The translations under genes were made by a program, and so were the position numbers. A stretch of 64,000 nucleotides of DNA from Volvox africanus (lineage: Eukaryota > Chlorophyta > Chlorophyceae > Chlamydomonadales > Volvocaceae). Location of the stretch: assembly GCA_030268105.1 (NCBI GenBank), contig BSDZ01000035.1:529001-593000 (forward strand). Reading direction: 5' to 3'. Shown here one piece after another: positions 1 through 12,300 of this stretch. Numbering within the stretch: the stretch's first letter is position 1; each line of letters starts with the position of its first letter. The notes under the pieces are model-generated. The model searched no databases and had not been told where the DNA came from. It worked only from the letters and a program-made list of their open reading frames with translations.

Positions 1-811
1 GCAAGAGGGTATCATTACATTTTACGTCCGATGAGTTGATGACTAAGCTCCTATGCTCCACACGCAATCTCGCCTGATAGGGACCATGCGGTATGCAGCA
101 CTACTCTTCAATTCGTAATTTATTGCGGAAATGTGTACGACAGTCGTGTCGTCGCAGCTTTGTATCGTGACCGTGCCATAGCCGTGTGTTTCACATGTGT
201 TCCCGCTGCTGATCCTGATCCTGATTCTGATCCTGACAGGTTGAGTTGCCACGCCTACGGGAAAGGATGCTATGCGGTCAGGAAATTGACAAAGACAGTC
301 AGCACCCAAGGCCCGGAGGTAGATGCTTTATGTATGAATGGCGAAGCGAGATCATTGAAAGCGTAAACATGAGAGAGGGGTACGGGGGCATTGGCACGGT
401 TGGACAGGTGAAGGCATCGGCAGAGAATCGAGAAAGAATTTTGAGCTAACAGGTTAGTCAGCGTCTACAGAAGCTTGCGGACAGGACTGTATACTGAGCT
501 GGACTGTGGCTATGGTTCGGGGGCACCCTGGATTGTGCTCATGGGAAGTTGGCAAGATCTCGGGGTGAAACGGCAGCAGGAAGCAAGGACTGCGCCTCAC
601 CTGACTGTGCATTCCCAGATCAGCCGATACGGAGGGATCCGTAAATGCCTCCCTGAGCTCTCCGGGGTTACAGCGGGCTTCATGGGCCGCGCATGGAACT
701 CGCGTGGATGCAACTCATTTATGACCCCCCGTATATGTGAAGCCCTGCATCTCTCTATCACCCTGATGTGCACCCGATAGCTTGTAGCGCCCTGCATCCC
801 ACCACCCATAT
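1..811. other. No supported gene
   Basis: Only short open frames on both strands, none with codon bias, splice sites or a recognisable domain. A small GATCCT/GATTCT-type direct repeat lies near 210-236. I see nothing else that can be supported. Confidence 0.4.
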
Positions 812-1918
812 GTGTTTTCCACCCTACGTGCTTCCTTGGGCGCAGGGGACCGGGGTTCCGTCAACGCCAACAGTTCGGCACCCGGCCTCGTAGGTGTCCC
901 TCAGAGCGGTGGTCGGGACGCACCGGGCTCCAGTTTGGACGGCGCTAAGCACCCACAGATAGTGGACTCGGTATCCACATGGCTACGAGCAGACCGCTAC
1001 CGCCGTCAGCGGGCAGTAGCTGCAACAGCTGTCCTGGACACCAGTCCTAGTGCCGCCTCCGCGCAAAAGCCCCTAGATGCCCTTGCGCTGCATAGTGCTG
1101 ATCCGGAGGAGGATGTGACCGCCTCTCGGCTGCAGCAGCATTCGCCGGTCGCTGCAGCCAACAGATCCTCATCTGATGGTGCCGCCTGGGTCGCCTACCG
1201 ACCTACCATCCAGCTGACACCCTTGAGCGAGTGTTTGGGGGGGGAAGCCCAGCAGCAGGTGCAGGGCCAGATCCGAGATGGCATTTCCGTGCCCTCCCTG
1301 TCTATCTTAACTTGCGTCGAGGAGGAGCTATACGTGCAACCTGACAGTGGAGAGGGGCAGAGGGATCCGGCTCTGGTGCCGCAATGGCCTGCCATTTCAC
1401 TGGCCGGGCCGTTTAGTGATAGCCACATGCATGGTGAGGCATGGCACGAACAGAGAGGCACGGGCGCGGCAGTCGCTGAAGGCAGCGGACAAGAAGGCGG
1501 CACCTCGGCTGGGGCGCACCTCGCCAGGGCTACCGGCGGCTCGCCGAAAGCCCCGCAGCATGCTGGGACACCATCTGGGCACGTGGTCCGTCTGGTAGAG
1601 GATGCCAGTTTGGCGGCGGACAGCCGGGCAAGAAATGCGCTCCTTGCAGCGTTGCAATACAAGCGGGCAGGTCGCACAGCGGGTTCTGCGTCGCGAGGTG
1701 GCACGGATGCTGCGGGGCACGGGGATGCTGGGGACCCCCGGGGGCCTCGACCCGAAGATGTCCCCGCGGATTCCAGTGGTGAAGGCGCCGCGGCACTTCG
1801 GGACCCTGGGTCGGGTGTTGTAGAGGGGGAGGTGCGTCGCGGCGATGCGGTGGGGGTGTACGCGGGGAGGAACAGGCTCGCAGATGCTCTTCCAGAGGCG
1901 TTCCTTGTGTGTCCATGA
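812..1918 (+). CDS. Hypothetical Ala/Gly-rich open frame, possible internal exon
   Basis: This is a 368-codon open frame with no recognisable domain. It begins at a GTG, so it is not a normal eukaryotic start. More likely the coding part begins at an acceptor (cgcag) near 845. A good donor (atg followed by gtgagg) occurs at 1433/1434. Up to that donor the frame uses codons like the real genes in the window. Beyond it the frame is low-complexity and two other frames are also open, so the 3' half may be intron. The protein would be rich in Ala, Ser, Gln and Gly and probably disordered. No neighbouring exons could be joined to it with confidence. It could be an internal exon of a larger gene or simply GC-driven open sequence. 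Confidence 0.28.
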   Translation: MFSTLRASLGAGDRGSVNANSSAPGLVGVPQSGGRDAPGSSLDGAKHPQIVDSVSTWLRADRYRRQRAVAATAVLDTSPSAASAQKPLDALALHSADPEEDVTASRLQQHSPVAAANRSSSDGAAWVAYRPTIQLTPLSECLGGEAQQQVQGQIRDGISVPSLSILTCVEEELYVQPDSGEGQRDPALVPQWPAISLAGPFSDSHMHGEAWHEQRGTGAAVAEGSGQEGGTSAGAHLARATGGSPKAPQHAGTPSGHVVRLVEDASLAADSRARNALLAALQYKRAGRTAGSASRGGTDAAGHGDAGDPRGPRPEDVPADSSGEGAAALRDPGSGVVEGEVRRGDAVGVYAGRNRLADALPEAFLVCP

Positions 1919-4900
1919 GACCCTCTCGGGAATGGGGGAGGGAGGAAGGGGGGAAGGACATGCACATCTGGGTCAGGGTATTTGGTCAGGTCTGCGCCGC
2001 GGCAGCGGCAGCGGCAGCGCTCCTGAAGATCACCGTCAGCAAGCGGTTCATTGTTGGAGGCGTCCCTTCAACGCTGAGGCCCCAGTGTACCAATCGGCCG
2101 CGGATTGAGTCAATGCTGCCTTTTGCAATTATCGCAGCTAGTGGCGACCCATTGACATATAAGCAAGTTCGTGGGTTGTGCATCTGTGTTGCAGGCATGT
2201 GCTGCTCGGCGCCTCCTTGTTGACATGACGCATGAGCTGCGTTCCTGCAGGATGTCCCGGATAGATTGCAGGGCCAAGTAGTATGTGTGAACTATCTTTC
2301 CTAGGCGAAACTAAATCTGCGTGGCTGCAGGGCCTTGTGTTTCTGGTTCCTGTTTGCCAATCTGTGTCGAGTCGTCGGCGGTTTGGGTCGTCGGGATGAG
2401 GGGTGTTGGCGGATGCCGCTAGCCTTCCTCTCCTGGCAATGATCTGCTGGTGCTGTGTGTACATAGAGAAATTTTGTGGAACACAACATGTGTTCCACAT
2501 TCCTTTCCGTGTCAAGGGGCCAAATCAGGTACTGCGTTCCCCTTCGCGCTTCATGGCACTGAATAAACCGTGAGCCTTCCAATCACTGATTGGCTGGAAT
2601 TGCGGAATTGTGCGTTGGGACCATTGTTTTTGTAGTTGATTCGTTGCACAGCAGTTGTAATGGTTGCCACTTTTAGTACTGGTGTGTGGTACATGCACAC
2701 CACTGTTTTGCGCAGTCTTGACGGGCTGTGGCGCTCCTTTGAATTCTGCAGATGCCGTTGTGGCATTCAGCTTGCACATCACCTGCTTGTGTTCTTGACG
2801 GCAACATCTCTGGCTTGTGCCGCTTCTCAGCTTTTGGTGGCCATCCTGAGTGCTCAAGGCACTTAGTGCTCCGGGGCCATTCCGCTTTGCTGTTACGATG
2901 CAACTGGCCACCTCCATTACAGTCGCCCATGTTGTGCACGCCGCCCTGTCTCCCGTGTTGGAGCCAAGGCCATTTTGGGATGAGAGTTTGGGTCCCCCAG
3001 GATGAATGTCTACGGGCGACTGCTCCTTCAACAGCATACAGTGCATTTACCATCCGCGTGGGCATTTCGAACAAGTTCCCTATCAACCACTTCCCTGCCT
3101 TCGTCCTCCCAAGTCCTTGCCCGCCTACACCTGGCCTGAGCTTCCCTTCCAGTTCATCGTCAGATAAAAACTGGACAACTAACTGGACTGGATAATAATC
3201 CCAAACCACCGGCCACAGCCCAGATCCACTCCTAATGGTCTGGCTATTTTTAAGGGGTACGATGTGGTAGGCCGGTCTGCACCAGCATCGACATCCAGAA
3301 CCATCCGTTGCTGTCTCCCATTACCCTGACTGTCTGACGGTAAACGTGCAGGCCAAGATCAGCTTATACGCTGATACCCTCCCGCCCATATAATTTACGA
3401 TAACCTACACACACAAACGAACAGCTATTTAGCAGTGTTTCCATTCCATTTGAAACCGGTACTGTTCATAAATGGCTGCAATACAGTACAAGAAGTACGG
3501 CGTACAGTGCAAGAGGTGATAAAGAGCCTGGAAGACCACAGCTTGGAACTCAACCGCAATACAATGCCGTTTAGGTATACCACCCTCAGCGACTAAGTTA
3601 CGGGCGTCACACAAAACAAGAAAGATGAGAGGCAAATGCAACGCGACAACGGGGACAAAACGATCTCTCCATGGCGGTGTGTAAGACTACCCGCCAAGAT
3701 TCCGCATGTAGCCGAAGAATACTAATAGGAACAAAGCTAGCGAATGTTAATTCGGTCAAATCATTATCACGACCATCCTTCATCACGAACCACGACAGTT
3801 AGGATAGATGGTTTCCCAGCGCCCACGCTAGGACTTGCCCCCAAGCTTTGGCAGAGAGGGTCTGCAGAGCAACGGCCATTATTCCACAGGAGTAAATATG
3901 TGGTGCTCCTAGCGAGGGGCGTCATGGTAATATGTGCCGGGGCAGCATCGTCGCAATAGAACATATCACCTCGCAAGAGCGGGATACTAGCGCCGGCGGG
4001 TTGAAGATGCAAGAATTTGATGGCGTACCAACGCGCATTAAAATATAGCGCTGGCAATGCGATTAAGGTTTGGTTCACCCGGGGTACAAGAAATAAGCAA
4101 GTAAACAGAAATGCAAAGTTGTTTCCCTTCCAGTAACAACCCATATGTACTGGACAGCGCACTCGGGGCTACAAGGGCAGCGACTCACGGCTCCCTGGAC
4201 AGGGATCCCGTATCCCAGGAACCCGATCTCTTGGGAACACGAAATCTCGCTTGTTGAGTTGACCAAGACCGAGTTTTCTAACGGCCGTGGCCTTCAACAA
4301 TGCAACCAGCAGTGCCACGGGAGTCACCATGGCCATGGAGCTCTTCCACAGCACCGTCGCTGTGTCTCACCGTGCAGTATCCCCCAACCTCCTAGGCGTC
4401 CAACACTCCCCGGGCGTCATGCACTCCGGGCGAGTGAGGTATTTGTCATTATCGAACAGCTTAAACAATCGTTGCATGCGTCCTACTCGGTAAGTTATAC
4501 ACCGCAGATACACACGCCCTCTAACGCGACACAGCTGCCTGCATGACTTTGCTCCCACATGTTCCTCCGAAAGACATGGCTTTCCATCAGAGCATATACA
4601 CGCAGCGCACAAGGCAGCGACGATAAGTCGACAAGAATCTCAAAGGAAGCAAAGCGCGCAAAGAAAGGGGTTCTGCAGCTGTGACATCCTCTCGGTCCGA
4701 CGGGGTCCTGGACTGGTGCCATCAATATCAAGCTCAGCGCGCCCCGATCCCAATACGCATCACGTCAACGTAAGTGTGTAGTATCCCGCAGTTCATCCCA
4801 GTATGAGGCTCGAGCCCTTGCGATAATTGGGCCCGTCACAATTGGGTCCGTCAAAATCCATTTCGAAACGCGGGCGGAGGAACCCACGAATCAATCAACG

Positions 4901-5397
4901 TACGCTTCGTCCACGCCACCTTTGCACCGCCGCCATCGTCCCCATTCATTATGGCATATGGCCATGGTCTGCATAATCACGTCGAAGCTGAGCAACATCT
5001 GGATCACCCGAATCATCAAAAAAAGAAAACTGAAAATCATTGGCATCAGTGGGAAAAGACGTCGACCTCATCTCCTCGGAGGGCCCCCACTCCTCCGTTG
5101 TCATTTGCTGCCAAGTAACCCACGAAACCCAAGTAACCCAAGAACCAGGTTTGACGTGGAAATGGTGGCAACAACTCAATAGTTCCCCTCCGAAGGGTAC
5201 CCAATATGTGCCACTTTATTACTACGAGTTCCTCAGAACGACAAGTTCCAACAGGCTCACACTCGACCGCTTGTGCAATGCTGCCAAATTGGTCGGATCT
5301 GCACCTATATAATCCGTTGTCGGTTGGGATCGTGAAATACCCAGGCACAAATGACGGCAACGCATACACTGTACTGGAAACAGGGGAATCACAGTTT
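1919..5397. other. Gene-poor stretch
   Basis: No open frame here shows consistent codon bias, domains or paired splice sites. A short GCAGCG-type run near 1998-2020 would encode poly-Ala. Two overlapping minus-strand frames of about 175 codons at 2525-3209 are discussed under rejected items. The base composition is less GC-rich than in the confirmed exons. Confidence 0.4.
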
Positions 5398-6292
5398 TCA
5401 GCGCCTCTGCCAAAGCCCGTTACTTGGGTCCTTTGTCATCCCTGCCTTCCAAAAACCACCAGCCCACTTCAATTTCCACTTCCACACGGATCCGTCATGG
5501 GCGTCGTCGTATCTGCGGGGCTCAGGATCGGTGCCGCGTCTCTGCGAATGCCGTGCAGCCCCAGCATGTTCCCCAGTGCGACAGCCAAATCCGGTCTCAG
5601 AGAGGGAGCTGGTATGGCTGCTGTGCGCCTGGTTGCTAAGCACAGGCATGAGGTCCAGCATCAGGCCGCGTTCCATGGCGCGCACATCGGTGCTACCCAG
5701 GAACGATTCCAGCATACCACCGGTATCATTGTCCAATGTGCGGGTGTTGGCGATGGAGCCGGCTAGAGCTGCCAACGCGGCAGCGGCGGTGACTGGTAAG
5801 GGTATTCGGATGTGGGATGAGCCGCCGAAAACGCAGTGGCGGCGGCCATCGGCGGCGGCCACTCCTGTTTCCTGGCGCTATTGTTTCCATGGTGGTGGCG
5901 TTCTGGTTCGCATAGCTCGTGGCGGGATACGCATGTTCAACGGCTCCGTCAGCGTGCGTGTGCACGTCGCTGTCTGCACTGGCTGATTTGAGCTCTCCTC
6001 ATTGCCGATCGCCGGAGGAGCGACCCGGATTTCCGCTGAAAAGTGGCGAATTCGGCTGTTGCTGCTGCCGCTGTTGCTGATGTCCACCAAGAATCAGCTG
6101 CCCGGACGGCGCCATACCGTCTGATTTCACCGCGCCTCCACCAGGCACACTTGCAACTCTGCATGCTGCAGGCTTTGCGGCCGCTGCGTCCACGGGCACA
6201 GGAGGACAGTATGCACCAGCGAACGCAGTGCCATGGGCCCCGCACACCCGCATTGCGCGTGAACCCTGTCTGAGACCCAGTTCCCGTGCCAT
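5398..6292 (-). CDS. Coding-like region just downstream of the kinase stop
   Basis: Two minus-strand stretches look coding. One is 6292-5999, a Gln/Gly/Pro-rich frame. The other is about 5862-5398 and includes the peptides LDNDTGGMLESFL and RGLMLDLMPVLSNQ. They are in different frames and neither begins with a convincing start. Codon use resembles the kinase exons immediately upstream on the same strand. A possible donor (gtgagg) lies inside the last kinase exon just before its stop at 6302, so these stretches may be an alternative C-terminus of the kinase. They could equally be a separate small gene, or a decayed 3' extension left outside the frame. No domain is recognised. Confidence 0.33.
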
Positions 6293-6301
6293 CTGCCGCT
6301 C

Positions 6302-9300
6302 CTATCCCTCACTGTCCCCATTGTAGGCACCGCCGCTCGCGGCCTGCCCCTGCCCCTGCCCCTGCCCCTGCCCCTGCCCCTGCCCCTGCCCCTGCCCCTG
6401 CCCCTGCCCCTGCCCCTGCCCCTGCCCCTGCCCCTGCCCCTGCCCCTGCCCCTGCCCCTGCCCCTGCCCCTGCCCCTGCCCCTGCCCCTGCCCCTGCCCC
6501 TGCCCCTGCCCCTGCCCCTGCCCCTGCCCCTGCCCCTGCCCCTGCCCCTGCCCCTGCCCCTGCCCCTGCCCCTGCCCCTGCCCCTGCCCCTGCCCCTCCT
6601 GTTCCACCACTCTAGCTGCCGCCTTCGTCGCCAGGCGCCGCTCCTCCTGTTGCTGCTGCCGTAGCTGCTGTTCCTTCCGCTTGGCCTCCACCAGCGAACT
6701 CAGCACCGTGCTTAGGGTGGCCAAGGCATCAACGAAGCGGGGTCGGGAAGCCGGATTGGAGCTGAGGCAGGCAGTCGCGAGCGCGCGGTAGGCAGGCGGG
6801 CAGCCGGGGACCCAGGTGTAGAACTCCGCCGGCAGGTTGGGAATGCGGCGCCGCAGCGGCAGGCGCCTCGCAACGGTGCAGCCGTGGAACAATTCCCAGA
6901 GGATCACACCGAACGAATAGCTGCGTTGAGGGCGGATGCAGCGGCAGGCCAGGTGGGCGATGATGCGGCAACACAGGCTGAAACGTGGGACTCATTGGCA
7001 ACACAGGCGCACACGTGGCTCCAGGTTAGTCCACAACGATACAGGTATTATATATACAGATATAACGACTCCCCAGAATTGGTGTTAAGCCCACCCAACA
7101 CTTTCGCCATCACCTCCGCTGCAAATCTAGACTAGATCCTAAGCACGGCCGAAATGGGAGTCACAGCACCGGGCATTCTGCTGGATGCCAGTGTCCATAC
7201 GACTGATCATCTCATGCATGCAATGGCCACTTGTGACCCTGCGACTGCCAGGGGCTACGTACATGTCATGGTTCTGGGACCGTGTACCGTGGGCGCACAA
7301 AGCATCGAGACGTCCCGCTGTCCTGAGTCAGTCGGTCCTTACAATCAGCAAAAGCCGCAATAGTATACTAGTACCGTAAGCACTCGCCTCATAGCAAGGA
7401 AGCGCGCTTGCATACGTATCTAAGGACTCGTATCTAAGATCCATCGACTCACAGATCGGAGGCAGTCGTCGCCCGGCCGTCCTCAACGAGCTCCGAGGCG
7501 ATGTAGAACGGGGTGCCGCGCCTGTGTGCGACAGATGAGCATCGGGTAGGGTGGACACTTCACACGGATGAACAAGACATGTGGTAATGACACGTGTGTG
7601 TGTGTGTGTGTGTTTTGACAAGCAAGAGGGCAAGCCGGCCGGCGCCGTTGAAGCTTTGTACCCTTGGGATGTGGACAACAAGCTTTTGGTTATCCCGCTA
7701 GGACAAGACGCTGGAATCGAACGGCGTACGGCATAAGCGAGCATAAGCATAAGCATACGGCATAAACATGAGCATAAGCGCGTCTTTCCTTCCTTAAAAC
7801 CTTCCTGCCGCCCGAAAGCCAATAAATGGAGCTAAATACCCCGCTCGTGCTTTTCGGACACGTTCTTTGGGGAAGGTCGGTAATAACCTGTCTGTCAGCA
7901 ACAAAACAGGAGGACTCCCAACGGACCTCCCTACGCCTCTACCAGTGAAGCGCACCACATGCAGAATCGCTCAACCAAGCCAACGTTTGTAATTACACCT
8001 TACAGTGTCATGCCGTAATATTGAGGCTTGCGTTGGCACACGTATGGACTTCTATGTGCACGCGCGCCGCCTCCTAAGCGGACACCAACACACGCGGCAA
8101 GCGTCTCTCCTACCTTATATTGCTGATGTGGCTTTCCCCGGCCTTCAGCTTCAGCGCCAGACCGAAGTCTGCGATCTTGGCCGTGAAGCCGTAGGGCGAG
8201 GCGCTGTTGGAGCGCAGCAGAATGTTGGCGGGCTTCAGGTCTGCGGAGTCACGGGACAGCCAGACAGCCAGAAGCGGACAAGGGGTCAATCGTGCCCAGG
8301 GCATCCCGGGTTTTCTGGACATGGGCGCTGAATACCCGCCGGAGCTATTGCCCGCCTGGACGGCCACCAAAACGTTGCTATTCTGCGTCTATGCGTAGAA
8401 ATATCATGAGCAGATGGGGTTCGGAGCGACAAGCCCAGAGACGTCAATATGCTGTTTGCATGTGAGGAATGAACGTCAACATTCAACATAATGTAAATCA
8501 ACGATGTATTTGCGATACATCACCACGTTCTATATGCTCCATACGTATGAACCCCCTATAACCGCACACTATAACACACAGAGGCGGAAGCGAACAACGG
8601 GGCAGCCAAGGCCGATTGTTACCTCTCGTGGGTCCAGAAAAACACTACGCCCTCCGCATTACAAACCATTCATTAATAAACTCCGCAACGGACGCTCGAA
8701 CAATACAAGACGAGGAAGTGTTTTCCCCCTCAGAACCAATCCACCAGTGGTGAGCCCGAGTTGCCGCCAGGAGCAGCTCCGGAACCGGATGGCCCCACCG
8801 CTACGTGAAGTAAAACCACTCTGCTGCAAAGACCACTGACCTCCGTGAATGATGTTACGACCATGGATGTACGACATGCCCGATGCAATCTCAATGGCGA
8901 CGCGCACAGCCGTCTCCTTGTAGGCCGTCCCCGTGTCTGGATCGGTGAAGTGAGCCCCGTCCAGTGCGTCCTTAAGAGTCCCGCCGTCGCAATACTCCTG
9001 CGTATCTCTCCCACAAGGAGGGCACAACGGAAGGGGAGGGACGAGCCCGTTACTCGACAGGTCGTCCCGAGGCGCATCAGGCGACGTGCCGCGTTGCATA
9101 TGAGGTACATGATTGGGGTACGGCGGCCACGTCCATAATGAAGCGACCGCGTGAACGAACCCCCAAACTCCTTGCCAACTTTGTAAATGGAGGGACCGTC
9201 AAGGCCGCACCTCAGCTCACGCCGGACACCGTATAGACGTCATTTGGCCGTATGTTCATGATATTGGCGCCAAGCGGCACAGAATCGCCACGGAGGAGAT

Positions 9301-12300
9301 GCAAGCCCGGTCTCCCACCTGTATTATGAACAGCTTCCAGTCCATAATACTGCTTGCCTCTGACGAGACCACAGTCTCCGCCCGAGATGAGGCCGTAGAT
9401 GAGGCGGGCGCCGGGCACATGCGCAGTGGCTTGATGTCATAGGAAAAGGTGTTGATGACATTGGGGTGAAAAAGTGTCGTAGCGATGGCAGCCTCCAGCA
9501 TTGCCTGTGCGTGTGGATAAGGGTGTGTGTGTGTAGGTGATAAAGGAGGGAGGGGAAAGGGGGGGGTGTCACACACGTTTCTACACATCAGTAGTTATCT
9601 ACACATCCGTGTCCGACCCATTGTAGTCCCTGGGCCCAGCTCCCACCTGCTCCTTCAGCGAGTTACCACTATCATCGGCGTTACTGCCCACGAAGGCCTG
9701 GAAGAGTAGTGTCTTAATGGCCACCTCAAGGCCACGCCACTCACCTGACCGGGGGGGAGGGGAGAAGGCCGTCGGGCCGTCGGGCAAAGACTAAAGTAGT
9801 CGGGAGGTAGGGTGGGTTTTGCCCAGCGGAACGTGCAACCCGTACACAATCAACCGTACACCAAACTGGCCCGTTTTGGCGACCAGAAATGTCAGTGAGT
9901 GAATATTGCGCCTACTACTGATTCCTAGCAACCCCGCCAGACTACCTCAACGATAGCATGCGCGACCTCTTACCAAATTCACTAACGGTGGCAAGCAATA
10001 GCATGAGAACAATACTGTGTCCCCATGTATATTGTGTTTATGTATCCCGTGTTAACCTGGCTCTTAAGCCCATCTTGAGCCTTTTGGCATCGACGAGTAG
10101 TAATTGTACGATACGACGTGCCAACAATTCTTACACGCTTGGCGCGAAAAATCACACGGGCGCATAATAATCTTTCTGCCCGAGCTAGTCTGTGAAAGGG
10201 GTAAGAGGCGTGCCTCGGAGACCCTGGGCCCAAACCTTTTGAGGCTGTGCACAAAACGCGTCAAACGCCCATTTCCATCATCTCAAGCTCCCAACACCAA
10301 CTCCCCACGCGAGTGCCTTTCTTCTGTTTCCCCACTCACCCTTGTACACGACGCCATGTGCACCCGCTCCCAGCTGCGATATGATTGTGACCTGCTGCTG
10401 CTGCTCGCCTAGCTCGCTCTGAAAGGCTGCCAGCGCTGCATACAGCTCCGTACGCGAGTTCATAGACACCGCATCTGATCCCGCACCGCCGCTTCCGGTT
10501 GCACTCTTACTGCCGCTGCTACCGCTGACTGCGGAACCCGAAGACCGGCTCTTCCGTGGCTGTGAGCGTGGAGGAGGCTGTTTCCCCGCGCCAGTGTTAA
10601 CACTGGCCCCGTTCTCCGCTTCAGCACGTCGGGGCCCATAACCAGTCCTGCCGCTGAGTTTGGTTGCCTCTCGTGACCTGTGGTGGTCGTGTGGCGGACA
10701 AGGAGGTTGACCCGAAGGCGGCTTGCCGCAGCCATTGCTGTTGTCAGCAGCACCAACACCAGCACCAGCACCAGCACCAGCACCAGCAGCACGGCTACAG
10801 CTCTGGGTTGCGGACCGAATCTCTCCAGTTGCTGTGCCCTTGGCCGTGTAGGCATGCCGCCCAGTTTCGACAGGAACACCAGAGCCAACCCGTTCGTTTG
10901 GCGGTGGCGGCAGCAGCGGCTGCACGGAGTTGTTGCCATTCACAGCGGGATCAGCGCTGTATGGGGCAACTGCATGGATGGACTGCAACGGCATGGATGG
11001 GCCACAGGCGAATCAAGCATCAGCGGGTGCAGGGTTCGATCCCCCGGTATAAGATCACGCGCTCTTCGCATGAGTGAGTACAGTAGGACGCAATCGGTCC
11101 CTCGTGGACATCCACGCTGAACACCCAGCGGTTGTCTCTACCACATCAGATGTCTTTTACACATATCATTCTGTGGCATGCATGCCCACGCCCACGATCC
11201 CACTTTTCGTTGGCCTTCATTTTCACTCTAGCTCTCTAAAGAGCTATCACAATCACTTCTGCCCTCTTAAATTGCCATCACGTCATCTACCTCCTTATCA
11301 AGGGCATTGGCTTGGCTCGGGTCAAGTGCACGTGTCAGCTTCCGTCGATGCCGAACGAACATAACCGTGAAGGCCACCAAGCCGCACAGCACCAGCAGGC
11401 CGGCAGCGCTGCCGACCGCAAGCCCAATGATTGACCCGGCGTGGGTCTGTGGTGGTGCCGCCACCACGGCGACTTGTGGAGTTGCCGCAGCAAACGAGCC
11501 CAAAGGTGGGCTAGTGGTTGGATCTGGTCAATGCAATACAGAGGAGCGGGGAGTGGTAAGGTCTATCCTAGGCAGGTGTGTTGCTAGGTTGCCGCCGCAG
11601 GCTCAACGATAGTGGTGCCGTCTGCAACAGCACACCGGAAATACGCCGTATCCAGTTACAGGAGTATCCGTACATGCATGCCGTGCGAATTTGAGTCTTG
11701 CAAGCCCATTGCGAACGGCTGCTGCACTGCACAAGGAGTAAGTTCTTCGGCCATGGGCTTGGAGTCCATTGACCAAGAAGCTATGGCTATCCTGCGCCAA
11801 AAGCGGGCTTGGTCAGGGAGGACTTGGCATGTGGCATGCCTCGCCGCGTCAGTTCCTTTAAGCCTCGGCCTTGGTGGCTCAATCCTGCGGCCTACCGGGG
11901 GTCCTGAATCGCGGATCGGGTGAAGCGCTGCCGGATAGAGGAGGCATCAACACAACCGACGGTGAGGGTAGCCGGAGTGAGGGAGGAGGCGGCGACGGCG
12001 GCAGATCTGCGGCCAATTTGCAAAGCGGCCACAAACACCGGTTTCGTTTTTTCGAACAGGCAAGGGGAAATTGCTTCCCATCATCTCATTCCCATCATCC
12101 CGGGGTAGCATGCAACAGCGCCGTGGGTGTGCTCGGAAGAAGCAACCCAGCCTCAAGCCTTCATTCATTCCGTTGCAGGGCCAGGGCCAGGGCCATGGGC
12201 ACATAGCATCATCGCAAAATATCCAGCCCTGACTCACCCGGCAACAATATGCTACCCGTCGGCTGCAGTATCGGAAACTGTAGCGATGGAGGCCGTAACT

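Noticed and set aside
1195..1965. 256-codon minus-strand frame rich in Pro/Ser/Arg
   Set aside because: Antisense to the 812-1918 plus frame in GC-rich sequence; typical mirror frame.
2525..3209. Two overlapping minus-strand frames of about 175 codons
   Set aside because: No recognised transposon or host domain, no codon bias, no splice sites; they overlap each other in different frames.
6286..6615. Plus-strand open frame of Pro-Ala repeats
   Set aside because: It is the complementary reading of the CCCCTG array, whose minus strand is the kinase C-terminus; no splice sites or other coding signal on the plus strand.
11031..11050. tRNA T-arm-like sequence (GGTTCGATCCC)
   Set aside because: No matching A-box, acceptor stem or anticodon arm upstream at the expected distance; it lies in a kinase intron.
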